DNA from: Hyphomicrobiales bacterium
GTDB lineage: Bacteria; Pseudomonadota; Alphaproteobacteria; Rhizobiales; Rhizobiaceae
Assembly: GCA_900466875.1 (NCBI GenBank)
Contig: UBNQ01000037.1
Span: 110,399-174,398 of the forward strand
Direction of reading: 5' to 3'
Length of the DNA stretch: 64,000 nucleotides
Part shown: one piece after another, positions 44,988 to 53,757 of the stretch
How the letters are laid out: every line of letters begins with the position of its first letter
Numbering within the stretch: the first letter of the stretch is position 1
The notes under the pieces: generated by a model
The model's database searches: none
The model's input: only the letters and a program-made list of their open reading frames with translations
What the model was told of the DNA's origin: nothing
Translations under genes and position numbers: made by a program

Positions 44988-47278
44988 GCAGCCTCGCGCT
45001 TACGCAGCGAAACCATGATCGACTTGGACGTCGGTGTGTCGCTTTCCTCGCCGACGCTGCCGAGCGGCACGAGAACGTTCAGTTCCGGGTAATAGCCGGC
45101 AATACTGCCGCGCGGGATGTCGTAGGGCACGAAACGGAAATTCGCCGCGACGCGCGAAATCCCGTCGGCATAGTCTCCGACGACATCGACCCGATCGCAC
45201 GCACCGGCCCCGATTGCCTTCAGGTCTTCAGGATGGATGAAGATCACCTGCCTCTCGCCATAGACGCCGCGGTAACGATCATCGAGGCCATAAACGGTGG
45301 TATTATACTGGTCGTGCGAGCGAAATGTCTGCAATGCAAACCGCCCGCCTCCCTTGCGCGCCTGCTGATGCACAGTCGCGTCCGGCAGCGCGACCGCCGA
45401 GAAGGTTGCCTTGCCCGTTGGCGTGCTCCACTCGCGATGCGACGCGCTATTGCGCAGGAGAAAACCACGCGGCTTGCGCACACGCGTGTTGAAGTCCTCG
45501 AATCCCGGAATGGTCGCCTCGATATGGTCGCGGATGAGATCGTAATCGTCCGCAAGGGCGGCCCAGCCGACGACAGCATTGCCGACCGTTGCTTCCGCAA
45601 TGCCGGCGATGATCGCGACTTCCGAAAGAAGATGCGGCGACGCGGGGCGGTTGATGCCCGCCGAACCATGCACCATGCTCATCGAATCCTCGACGGTGAC
45701 GAGCTGGGAATTGCCAAGCGAATTCAAATCCATCTCGGTGCGACCAAGACATGGCAGGATGTAGGAGACGTCCCCCGGCATCAGATGCGAATGGTTGGGT
45801 TTGGTCGCAATGTTCACCGTCAGCTTCAGGCCGGTAAGCGCCTTCTCGACCAGCGTGCTATCCGGCGTCGCCCGGGCAAAGTTGCCGCCGAGACCGATAA
45901 ACGCTTGCGCCGAGCCATCCAGCATCGCGCCGATAGCGGCAAGCACGTTATGGCCGGTTTGCCGCGGCACATCGAAACCGAAGCGTTTTTCCAGCGAATC
46001 GAGAAAGGCTTCGGGCGGTTTTTCGTTGATGCCGACCGTGCGATCGCCCTGGACATTGGAATGGCCGCGAACCGGGCAGAGGCCGGCGCCTTCCCTGCCG
46101 ATATTGCCGCGCAGCAACATGAAATTCGAGATCTCGCGGATCGTCGCCACCGAATGGATATGCTGCGTGACGCCCATGGCCCAAGTGCAGATCACCCGGT
46201 CGGCGCGCATGTAGACGCCCGCCGCGCGTTCGATATCGGCGCGGGACAGACCTGACTGATCCTCGATTTCCGCCCATGTCGTCGCGTCCACGGCAGCGCG
46301 ATAGTCGGCAAGGCCCGTGCAATGCTGCGTCAGGAACTCATGGTCGAGAACCGCGGCGGCACCTGCGGCAACGGCTGCATCCTCGGCGGCGAACACCACC
46401 TTCGCCATGCCCCGCACGGCCGCCATGTCGCCTCCGAGGCGGGGCTGATAGTAATGGCTGGCGATCTCGGTCGCACCGCCGCGCAGCATCTCGATCTTGT
46501 CCTGCGGGTCGGAAAATCGCTCAAGGCCCTTTTCGCGGACCGGGTTAAATACGACCACATCCGCGCCGCGCATCGCCGCACGGCGAAGATCGCCCAACAT
46601 GCGCGGGTGATTGGTACCGGGATTTTGCCCGATGACGAAAATCGCATCCGCCTTCTCGAAATCTTCAAGCAGCACGGTGCCCTTGCCGACACCGATCGAG
46701 TGTTTCAGCGCGATACCGCTCGCCTCATGGCACATGTTCGAGCAGTCGGGAAAATTGTTGGTGCCGTAGACGCGCACGAAGAGCTGGTAGAGATAGGCCG
46801 CTTCATTGCTGGCACGCCCTGACGTATAGAATTCCGCGCGATTGGGACTGTCGAGGCTCTTCAGGACTTGGCCGATCTCGGCAAACGCATCTTCCCAGGC
46901 GACCGGCAGATAACGGTCGCTTGCCACGTCATAACGCATCGGATGGGTCAAACGGCCGTTCAGCTCAAGTTCGTAGTCGCTGAGCTTCTTCAGCTCGGAC
47001 ACCGTATGAGCCGCAAAAAAGTCTGGCGTCGCCCGCTTTTCCGTTGCTTCCCAGGAGACGGCCTTCACGCCGTTTTCGCAGAATTCGAAAGACGATCCAT
47101 GCGCCGGATCACCCCATGCGCAGCCGGGGCAATCGAACCCGTCCGGCTGATTTGCCTTCAACATGGTGCGGGCGCCGGAGAGCGGCGAACCACTTTCGAG
47201 AAGCCGCTTTCCGCAGCTTTTCAACGCTCCCCAGCCGCCTGCGGCCGAGGACTTCTTGCCGATAAACGATACAGTCAT
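44984..47278 (-). CDS. FdhF/YdeP family molybdopterin oxidoreductase
   Basis: Bis-molybdopterin-guanine-dinucleotide enzyme of the YdeP type, related to formate dehydrogenase alpha subunits. It has 764 residues. Visible parts are DGFDCPGCAWGD (about 46-57), YTSGRASNEAAYLYQLFVR and NNFPDCSNMCHEASG in the cofactor domain. IFVIGQNPGTNHPRML and the C-terminal dinucleotide-binding GVYGERQVIFIHPED follow. In E. coli YdeP is tied to acid resistance, but its substrate is unknown. No formate dehydrogenase beta or gamma subunit is adjacent. Confidence 0.87.
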   Translation of the reverse strand: MTVSFIGKKSSAAGGWGALKSCGKRLLESGSPLSGARTMLKANQPDGFDCPGCAWGDPAHGSSFEFCENGVKAVSWEATEKRATPDFFAAHTVSELKKLSDYELELNGRLTHPMRYDVASDRYLPVAWEDAFAEIGQVLKSLDSPNRAEFYTSGRASNEAAYLYQLFVRVYGTNNFPDCSNMCHEASGIALKHSIGVGKGTVLLEDFEKADAIFVIGQNPGTNHPRMLGDLRRAAMRGADVVVFNPVREKGLERFSDPQDKIEMLRGGATEIASHYYQPRLGGDMAAVRGMAKVVFAAEDAAVAAGAAAVLDHEFLTQHCTGLADYRAAVDATTWAEIEDQSGLSRADIERAAGVYMRADRVICTWAMGVTQHIHSVATIREISNFMLLRGNIGREGAGLCPVRGHSNVQGDRTVGINEKPPEAFLDSLEKRFGFDVPRQTGHNVLAAIGAMLDGSAQAFIGLGGNFARATPDSTLVEKALTGLKLTVNIATKPNHSHLMPGDVSYILPCLGRTEMDLNSLGNSQLVTVEDSMSMVHGSAGINRPASPHLLSEVAIIAGIAEATVGNAVVGWAALADDYDLIRDHIEATIPGFEDFNTRVRKPRGFLLRNSASHREWSTPTGKATFSAVALPDATVHQQARKGGGRFALQTFRSHDQYNTTVYGLDDRYRGVYGERQVIFIHPEDLKAIGAGACDRVDVVGDYADGISRVAANFRFVPYDIPRGSIAGYYPELNVLVPLGSVGEESDTPTSKSIMVSLRKREAA

Positions 47279-47361
47279 GACGAATGCTATTGACGATCGT
47301 CAAGATAGCTTCAAGCAGACTGTTTGGATGGATCGATAGACAAAACCTATCAAGCCGCCGA

Positions 47362-47742
47362 TCACTGCGTTTGAGGAATGGCGCAGGCCTCGCCCCCGCC
47401 GAAAATACGCGAACGGGTGAGAAATCGCTTCTCCCGACCATTATCAAGAGAAAACATGCCGCCCCTACCCGGCACGACGTCTATGATCAATTGCGTGTGC
47501 TTCCAAGCCTCGAACTGGCTGCCGCTGATATAGACCGGCACCCCGCCGATCTCGCCGAGCTTCACGTCATGGTCGCCTATGATGAAGTCATCCGCCGGAT
47601 AACACATCGGCGACGAGCCATCGCAACAGCCTCCCGACTGATGGAAGAGGATTTCGGGGTAATCCAGTTTGATTTCGGCGATGAGATCGAGCGCCTTGTC
47701 GGTTGCCGTGACGCGCGGCTCGCCGTTGACTGTGGTGTCCAT
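47362..47742 (-). CDS. DUF779 family protein
   Basis: A 126-residue protein of the DUF779 family, commonly encoded next to aldehyde dehydrogenases. Conserved cysteines occur in QSGGCCDGSSPMCYP (about residues 35-49), perhaps a metal or redox site. The ATG has AAAGGAA 6 bases upstream. It lies downstream of the aldehyde dehydrogenase on the same strand, separated by a repeat element. A helper role for the dehydrogenase is plausible but not shown. Confidence 0.83.
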   Translation of the reverse strand: MDTTVNGEPRVTATDKALDLIAEIKLDYPEILFHQSGGCCDGSSPMCYPADDFIIGDHDVKLGEIGGVPVYISGSQFEAWKHTQLIIDVVPGRGGMFSLDNGREKRFLTRSRIFGGGEACAIPQTQ

Positions 47743-47770
47743 GGTATTCCTTTCAGGATGAGCGAGCCTT

Positions 47771-47920
47771 GGGTTTGCCCCTCATCCGCCTGCCGGCACC
47801 TTCTCCCCGCAAGCGGGGCGAAGGCCGATGTAGCGCCGCCCTGCCTCAATCTCTGGCCTATAGCATGGCAAGTTCCCTCTCCCCGTTCACGGGGAGAGGG
47901 TTAGGGTGAGGGGCAAACCC
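47771..47920. repeat. 150-base nested palindromic element, family B
   Basis: The ends are 17-base inverted repeats with one mismatch (GGGTTTGCCCCTCATCC at 47771-47787 against 47904-47920). Inside are a hairpin CTTCTCCCCGC...GCGGGGCGAAG (about 47800-47825) and a perfect one with 12-base arms, CCCTCTCCCCGT (47875-47886) and its complement (47889-47900). It lies between the aldehyde dehydrogenase and DUF779 genes. Parts (GCCTGCCGGC and CGCCCTGCCTCAAT) recur at the right end of the window. Confidence 0.8.
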
Positions 47921-47940
47921 TAGCTGGACAACAACCTTTC

Positions 47941-49449
47941 TCAGAAGAAGCCGAGCTTCTTCGGGCTGTAGCTTACCAGCATGTTCTTGGTCTGCTGGTA
48001 GTGATCGAGCATCATCTTGTGGGTCTCGCGACCGATGCCGGACTGCTTGTAGCCGCCAAAGGCCGCATGGGCCGGATAGGCGTGGTAGCAATTGGTCCAC
48101 ACGCGGCCGGCCTGGATTTCCCGGCCGAAGCGATAGGCACGATTGCCGTCACGCGTCCATACGCCGGCACCAAGGCCGTAAAGCGTGTCGTTGGCGATTT
48201 CGAGTGCTTCCGCATCGGTCTTGAACTTGGCGACGGAGACGACCGGTCCAAAAATTTCCTCTTGGAACACCCGCATCTTGTTATGCCCGGCAAAGATCGT
48301 CGGCTTGATGTAATAGCCGCTGGCAAGCTCGCCGCCGAGATCGTTGCGCGATCCGCCGGTCAGCACTTCGGCACCTTCCTGTTTGCCGATATCCAGATAG
48401 GAGAGGATTTTCTCCATCTGCTCGCTGGATGCCTGTGCGCCGATCATCGTGGCGCTGTCGAGCGGGTTTCCCTGCACGATCGCTTCCACGCGTTTCACTG
48501 CCCGTTCCATGAACCGGTCGTAGATCGATTCATGCACCAGCGCGCGGCTCGGGCATGTGCAGACCTCGCCCTGGTTGAGCGCGAACATCGCAAACCCTTC
48601 CAGCGCCTTGTCGAAGAAGTCGTCGTCTTCATTCGCCACATCGGCAAAGAAGATGTTCGGCGACTTGCCGCCGAGTTCCAGCGTCACCGGTATGAGGTTC
48701 TGGCTGGCATATTGCATGATCAGCCGGCCTGTCGTTGTTTCGCCGGTAAAGGCGATCTTGGCGATCCGGTTGGATGATGCCAGCGGCTTGCCGGCTTCGA
48801 GGCCGAAACCGTTGACGATGTTCAAGACGCCTGGAGGCAGGAGATCACCGATGATTTCCGCCCAGACCAGCAGCGATGCAGGCGTCTGTTCGGCCGGCTT
48901 GATGACGACGCAATTGCCGGCGGCAAGTGCCGGCGCCAGCTTCCAGGCTGCCATCAGGATCGGAAAGTTCCACGGAATGATCTGGCCGACGACGCCGAGC
49001 GGCTCATGGAAATGATAGGCGACTGTGTCGTTGTCGATCTCGCCGATCGAGCCTTCCTGCGCGCGAATGCAGGAGGCGAAATAGCGGAAATGGTCGATTG
49101 CAAGCGGAATGTCCGCCGCCATCGTCTCGCGGATCGGCTTGCCGTTGTCCCAGGTTTCCGCTTGGGCCAGCACTTCCAGCTTGTCCTCCATCCGCTGGGC
49201 GATCTTCATCAGGATGTTGGAACGTTCAGCCGGTGCCGTGCGGCCCCATTTATCCTTGGCGGCATGGGCGGCATCGAGCGCAGCGTTGATATCCTTCTCG
49301 TCCGAGCGCGGAATTTCGCACAGCTTGCCGCCGGTGACCGGCGTGATGTTGTCGAAATACTTGCCCGAGATCGGCTCCCGCCACTCGCCGCCGATATAGT
49401 TGCCGTATTTCAGCTTGAACGGCGATTCGACGATTTTCTGGTGCAGCAT
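47941..49449 (-). CDS. NAD-dependent aldehyde dehydrogenase (ExaC/AldB-like)
   Basis: Cytosolic aldehyde dehydrogenase of the acetaldehyde/ExaC-AldA type, oxidising aldehydes to acids. The 502 residues include PWNFPILMAAWKLAPALAAGN, the catalytic Glu in LELGGKSPN, and the nucleophile Cys in NQGEVCTCPSR (a second Cys nearby is typical of this type). I use the ATG at 49449, which has GGGAGGATGAC upstream. DUF779 downstream and a GAF-Fis regulator upstream are usual companions. Acetaldehyde from ethanolamine is a possible substrate. Confidence 0.92.
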   Translation of the reverse strand: MLHQKIVESPFKLKYGNYIGGEWREPISGKYFDNITPVTGGKLCEIPRSDEKDINAALDAAHAAKDKWGRTAPAERSNILMKIAQRMEDKLEVLAQAETWDNGKPIRETMAADIPLAIDHFRYFASCIRAQEGSIGEIDNDTVAYHFHEPLGVVGQIIPWNFPILMAAWKLAPALAAGNCVVIKPAEQTPASLLVWAEIIGDLLPPGVLNIVNGFGLEAGKPLASSNRIAKIAFTGETTTGRLIMQYASQNLIPVTLELGGKSPNIFFADVANEDDDFFDKALEGFAMFALNQGEVCTCPSRALVHESIYDRFMERAVKRVEAIVQGNPLDSATMIGAQASSEQMEKILSYLDIGKQEGAEVLTGGSRNDLGGELASGYYIKPTIFAGHNKMRVFQEEIFGPVVSVAKFKTDAEALEIANDTLYGLGAGVWTRDGNRAYRFGREIQAGRVWTNCYHAYPAHAAFGGYKQSGIGRETHKMMLDHYQQTKNMLVSYSPKKLGFF

Positions 49450-49556
49450 GTCATCCTCCCATGATGAGCTGGCCTCCCGGTTCGTGGACCGGGCTGGAGG
49501 CAATCTGCGTCGCCGCGTTCCTGACGAAAAGCAGGCCGCGGCGATATGGCGGCGCA

Positions 49557-49580
49557 CACTGTCGCACCGTTGCTACAGTG
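49557..49580. promoter_or_regulatory. Candidate upstream activator site for the aldehyde dehydrogenase gene
   Basis: An inverted repeat CACTGTNGCA-N4-TGCNACAGTG has 10-base arms with one mismatch. It is centred about 119 bases upstream of the aldehyde dehydrogenase ATG. TGT...ACA palindromes of this kind are bound by AcoR/DhaR-type GAF-Fis proteins, and such a gene is adjacent. No sigma-54 promoter sequence was found downstream of it. Confidence 0.55.
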
Positions 49581-49624
49581 AAAGGCCGCAATCCATGCGG
49601 CAGCGCAGCAGATTTTGATTTATC

Positions 49625-50578
49625 TCAATGCAGCCCGAACCGGTTCATCTTGCGGTGAAGCGTCGCCCGGCTCATGCCCAACGCAATCGCCGCCTGCGAG
49701 ACGTTGCCATTCGCGCGCGACAAGGCCCGCAACAGCGCCGCCCGCTCGGCTTCGACCAAATCCTGACGGTCGTCGGGCTTGCTTTCATCAAGGGCGTCCG
49801 CCGCCGGAATGCCGGCTGCAATGCGGTTATCGTCCAGTGAAAGCGCCAGACGCGCGGCGCGTGTCGCACCGATGATGAGATCGTTGCGATCGACGGCCAG
49901 AAGGGCCGCCGCGGCATGGGCCGCCTGCGGCACGATCAGGAAGCGGGCGCCGGGGAATGCGGAACGAAACAGGTTGAGTTCGATCCGAAGCGCCGCATCG
50001 CGCACCGTCTGCGCAAGGATGGAGAGCACCATCTCGTTGACGTCGTCCCGGCACGTGGAAATGTCGAGCGCCGCCGCCACTTCGCCGCGATGGTCGCGGA
50101 TCGGAGCGGTGGTACAGCTCAAGCCCGTATTCGACGAGAAGAAATGCTGGTCGCGAAAGATCGATACGGCCCGTTCGTCTGCCAGCGCCGTGCCGATACC
50201 GTTGGTGCCGATACTGGCCTCGGTCCAGATCGCCGCCGTCCACAGACCGAGATCATGAAACGCCCTGTCGTCTCCGGCGGAACCGCGGCGCTCCAGCGCC
50301 ACGCCGTTCCGGTCGGTCAGAAGCAGGCAGCAGCCGGATTTGCCGACGGTGGAAAACAGCTTGTCCATTTCCTCGCGCGCCTCGGCGATCAGGCGATCGG
50401 ATGCCTGCCGTGTCTGGCGAAACTCGCTGTCGGTAAGCCTCTCGGGCGCGCGCTCCTGCTCGGGCGCCAGATGGTGCATGACCATGCAGCGCCGCCACGA
50501 AGCGACCACGGGCGAACTTGCTGCAACGGACTGGGCCGAGGCGTAGACCTCGTCCGCATGCAGGGAAACAGGATGCAT
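49625..50578 (-). CDS. GAF-Fis transcriptional regulator lacking the AAA+ domain (AcoR-like)
   Basis: A 317-residue regulator. Residues about 60-200 form a GAF sensor region with LTDRNGVALERRGSAGD, EASIGTNGIGTALADERAVSI and the AcoR-family HFFSSNTGLSCTTAPIRDHRGEVAAALDIS. The C-terminal Fis-type helix-turn-helix is RALSRANGNVSQAAIALGMSRATLHRKMNRFG. The sigma-54-activating AAA+ module normally between them is missing, so it must act by another route. The ATG at 50578 has GGGAGGAGCCC upstream. It lies 175 bases upstream of the aldehyde dehydrogenase gene and probably regulates it. Confidence 0.85.
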   Translation of the reverse strand: MHPVSLHADEVYASAQSVAASSPVVASWRRCMVMHHLAPEQERAPERLTDSEFRQTRQASDRLIAEAREEMDKLFSTVGKSGCCLLLTDRNGVALERRGSAGDDRAFHDLGLWTAAIWTEASIGTNGIGTALADERAVSIFRDQHFFSSNTGLSCTTAPIRDHRGEVAAALDISTCRDDVNEMVLSILAQTVRDAALRIELNLFRSAFPGARFLIVPQAAHAAAALLAVDRNDLIIGATRAARLALSLDDNRIAAGIPAADALDESKPDDRQDLVEAERAALLRALSRANGNVSQAAIALGMSRATLHRKMNRFGLH

Positions 50579-50688
50579 GGGCTCCTCCCGGGCGAATGCT
50601 TGCATCAAGTTTCGCTAAAAAGCCGATGTTTTGCAATCGTCAAGCAGGCAGCCCACGAACTATTTATCAGGATACCACGGTGAACCGA

Positions 50689-51594
50689 TCATGCGGCGCG
50701 GCGTGTCGAAGGCTGGCATCTGGCAAATGGTGCGAAGGCGCGGCAAACACGCTGGATCGTTTCCGGTTCGGCAGTCAGCAGCGGCAGACGGACATCAGCC
50801 GGCGACTGATGCAGGAAGAACTGCGCCACCTTCAGCGCCGCAACGTCATCAGCACCGAGAGCCGTCGCGGCGGCGGACATGGCCTGCAGGAGTGAATTGC
50901 AGCTTTTGCCGCGCTCCGTCATCGCCACCATAGTCTGCACGGGCGACGGAATGACATTGGCCAAGGCAGATACCGCGCCGCCTCCTCCGATATCCAGGAA
51001 TTCCATCAGGCGGCTGTCGTCTCTCGACAGATGCATGAACCGATCCCTTAATGACGGTGGCAAGGCCGCGAAATGCGCAAGTCGGTCGCCTCCATGGCAA
51101 AAGCCGGTGATCGCGGGGATTTCCGCAAGCGCCTCCACCAGCGCCGGGCCGGAATCCCTGGCCGTACGCCCCGGATCGTCATCGACAAGGATCGGGATAC
51201 CGGCAACCGCAGCGATCTCGCGAAAATGATTGATCACGCCTTTCAGCGTCGGTTTCGAATAATAGGGCACCGTCACCAGCAATGCGTCCGCGCCCGAGGT
51301 TTCCGCGCGACGGCAGCGCTCGATTGTCCGGGCCGTGCAATTCGTCCCGGTCGCGGCAATCACGCTCAGATGCGGCCGGGCGCGGGATACGCAGGTTTCC
51401 AGCAGCTTTTCCTGCTCATCCAAAGCAAGCGTCGGCCCCTCACCGATGACGTCGCAGACGATCACGCCATCCACCCCGGCGATGATCTGGCGATCGATCG
51501 CCGCCTCAAATGCTGGCAGATCGATATGGCCATCACGAAAGGGGGTCAGCAGGGGTGTGTAAGTTTGACGCCTTGCGCGAAGGAAGGGTGTCAT
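50689..51594 (-). CDS. Dihydrodipicolinate synthase family protein with altered active site
   Basis: TIM-barrel protein of 301 residues clearly of the DapA/NAL family: TPLLTPFRDGHID, GEGPTLALDEQEKLLE, IAATGTNCT, GADALLVTVPYYSKPT and DPGRT. Key residues are changed. The Schiff-base Lys (GIK) is Cys166 in GFC, the catalytic Tyr of YNVPGRT is Asp138 in DDDPGRT, and the TT of the GTTGE loop is VI in DVIGEG. It is therefore unlikely to act as an aldolase/synthase by the usual mechanism. I use the ATG at 51594. No metabolic partner is adjacent. Confidence 0.8.
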   Translation of the reverse strand: MTPFLRARRQTYTPLLTPFRDGHIDLPAFEAAIDRQIIAGVDGVIVCDVIGEGPTLALDEQEKLLETCVSRARPHLSVIAATGTNCTARTIERCRRAETSGADALLVTVPYYSKPTLKGVINHFREIAAVAGIPILVDDDPGRTARDSGPALVEALAEIPAITGFCHGGDRLAHFAALPPSLRDRFMHLSRDDSRLMEFLDIGGGGAVSALANVIPSPVQTMVAMTERGKSCNSLLQAMSAAATALGADDVAALKVAQFFLHQSPADVRLPLLTAEPETIQRVCRAFAPFARCQPSTRRAA

Positions 51595-51777
51595 GGTTTG
51601 GCTCCTGTTTTTAACAGAAACCAACATTGCTCTACACGCATAGGATTTCGATGTGGGGAGCGAGACTATGACATCAAAGTCTTATATGCATCCATTTGCC
51701 TTGATCGCGGCGATGCACCATATTCCGCGCCAGACATATATGCTGACCGACACCTTGGCCCCGTGCCTGGAGACCTT

Positions 51778-53691
51778 ATGACCGCATCGCATGCCGCCGC
51801 TTCCGACACCACTTCGGAAACCCGCAAGTTTCTTGTGCTGCTGGTTGGGTCTATCGGGGTCGTTTATGGCGACATCGGGACCAGCCCGCTTTACGCTTTT
51901 CGCGAGGCATTGCGCCCGTTTACCGCCAACGGCATCCAGGACGCGCACGTCATCGGGCTGATTTCGTTGATGGTCTGGACGTTGACCATCATCGTCACCT
52001 TCAAATATGTCCTCTTTCTGTTGCGCGCCGACAATGACGGCGAAGGCGGCACCCTGTCGCTTCTGGCGCTTCTGATGAAAAAGACCGGCAGCTACATGCC
52101 GGTCTTGTTCTTTGCCGGTCTGATCGGCTCGGCGCTGTTCATCGGCGACGCGATGATTACCCCGGCCCTGTCGGTTATGTCTGCGCTCGAAGGCATGAAG
52201 CTCATTACCCCGGCCTTCTCGGATTATATTCTGCCCCTTTCCGCCGCCATCATGGTCTGTCTTTTCATGGTGCAATCCAAGGGCACCGCAGCGGTCATGA
52301 AGTTTTTCGGGCCGATCACCGTGGTCTGGTTCCTCGCCATGGCCTGGGGCGGGCTCATCCATATCGGCGACGATTTGACGATCCTTGAAGCGCTCAATCC
52401 GGTCAACGCTCTGTGGTTCATCACCCACGCGGGCTGGGCTGGTCTGATCGTACTTGGCGCCGTCTTCCTGACTGTCACTGGCGCCGAAGCGCTTTATGCC
52501 GATCTCGGGCATTTCGGACGCAAGCCGATCAGCGTCGCCTGGTTCATCCTCGTCTTCCCGGCATTGGCATTAAATTATCTCGGCCAGGGCGCACTCGTGC
52601 TTGCCGACCCGACGAAGATTTCCAATCCGTTCTACCTGCTCTATCCCGAATGGGCCTTGCTGCCGATGGTCATCCTCGCGACCATGGCGACCATTATCGC
52701 CAGCCAGGCGGTGATCACCGGTGCCTTTTCGCTGGCGCGCCAGGCTGTCCATCTCGGTTTTCTGCCCCGCCTTGCGATCAAGTTCACCTCCGAGACCAAT
52801 ACCGGACAGATCTATGTGCCGGCCGTCAACATGATCCTGTTCATCGGTGTCATCGTCCTGATCTTCGCGTTCGGCGATTCGGAATCGCTTGCCACCGCCT
52901 ACGGCATCTCGGTCACCGGCGCGATGGTCGTCACCTCGCTGATGTCCTTCCAGTTCCTGCGTGCCGTCTGGGGCTACAAGGCGATTACGGCTGCCATCCT
53001 TCTGGCCCCGCTTTTCGCTATCGAAGTCGTGTTCCTGGCAGCCAACCTGTTCAAGGTCCATGATGGCGGCTGGGTCCCGGTCATGCTGGCGCTGGTCATT
53101 ATGCTGACCATGTGGACCTGGACCAAGGGCTCCAAATATCTCAAGGAAAAGACGGCCAGGAACGACATTCCGCTGGAGACATTCATCAATTCGATCGAAA
53201 GTTCCATCGAACGGGAAACCGCAAGCGCTCCAGTGACCGTGCCGGGGACCGCCATATTCCTGACCAGCGTGCCCGACCGCACGCCCGCCGTTCTGCTGCA
53301 CAACCTGAAGCACAACCACGTCCTGCACGAACAGAACGTCATCCTGACAATCTGGACCCAGGACAAGCCCTATGTGCCGCAGCAGGATCGCGTCGAGATG
53401 ACGAGGCTGTCGAAACGCTTCATCCGCCTCGACATCACCTTCGGCTACATGGACGAACCCAACGTCGCCAAGGCGCTAACCGTCTGCAAGAAGAAGGGCT
53501 TCAAATTCGAGATCATGCAGACCTCGTTCTATCTCGGCCGCCGCAATCTGATCGAGACCCCGAATACCGGCCTGCCGCGCTGGCAGGAAAAGCTCTATAT
53601 CATCCTCGCCGATTTCGGCATCGATCCTTCCGCCTATTTCAAGCTGCCGCCGAACCGCGTGGTGGAACTCGGCGAGCAGGTCGCGATTTAA
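51778..53691 (+). CDS. kup: Kup potassium uptake protein
   Basis: Proton-coupled low-affinity potassium importer of the inner membrane. It has 637 residues with about twelve helices in the first two thirds and a soluble C-terminal domain. Family motifs are GVVYGDIGTSPLYAFRE near residue 28 and ADLGHFGRKPI. The true start is the ATG at 51778, with GGAG 5 bases upstream; the open frame runs back another 235 codons over the opposite-strand gene and is not coding. A corA-like gene follows 66 bases later. Together with kdp across the strand this makes a potassium region. Confidence 0.93.
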   Translation: MTASHAAASDTTSETRKFLVLLVGSIGVVYGDIGTSPLYAFREALRPFTANGIQDAHVIGLISLMVWTLTIIVTFKYVLFLLRADNDGEGGTLSLLALLMKKTGSYMPVLFFAGLIGSALFIGDAMITPALSVMSALEGMKLITPAFSDYILPLSAAIMVCLFMVQSKGTAAVMKFFGPITVVWFLAMAWGGLIHIGDDLTILEALNPVNALWFITHAGWAGLIVLGAVFLTVTGAEALYADLGHFGRKPISVAWFILVFPALALNYLGQGALVLADPTKISNPFYLLYPEWALLPMVILATMATIIASQAVITGAFSLARQAVHLGFLPRLAIKFTSETNTGQIYVPAVNMILFIGVIVLIFAFGDSESLATAYGISVTGAMVVTSLMSFQFLRAVWGYKAITAAILLAPLFAIEVVFLAANLFKVHDGGWVPVMLALVIMLTMWTWTKGSKYLKEKTARNDIPLETFINSIESSIERETASAPVTVPGTAIFLTSVPDRTPAVLLHNLKHNHVLHEQNVILTIWTQDKPYVPQQDRVEMTRLSKRFIRLDITFGYMDEPNVAKALTVCKKKGFKFEIMQTSFYLGRRNLIETPNTGLPRWQEKLYIILADFGIDPSAYFKLPPNRVVELGEQVAI

Positions 53692-53692
53692 A

Positions 53693-53733
53693 GCAGTTCC
53701 AGCGAAAGCGGGTACGCGTTTTGCTGGAATTGC
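53693..53733. repeat. Hairpin in the kup-corA spacer
   Basis: Arms GCAGTTCCAGC (53693-53703) and GCTGGAATTGC (53723-53733) pair with one wobble around a 19-base loop. Similar TTCCAGC...GCTGGAA hairpins occur widely between rhizobial genes. It may lower expression of the downstream gene. Confidence 0.6.
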
Positions 53734-53757
53734 ATTTAAACAAAGAGATAGAGCGCC

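Noticed and set aside
49450..49624. Sigma-54 promoter before the aldehyde dehydrogenase gene
   Set aside because: No TGGCAC-N5-TTGC-like pair was found.
51073..51777. 235-codon extension upstream of Kup
   Set aside because: It overlaps the DapA-family gene on the other strand, and family length and the GGAG site place the start at 51778.
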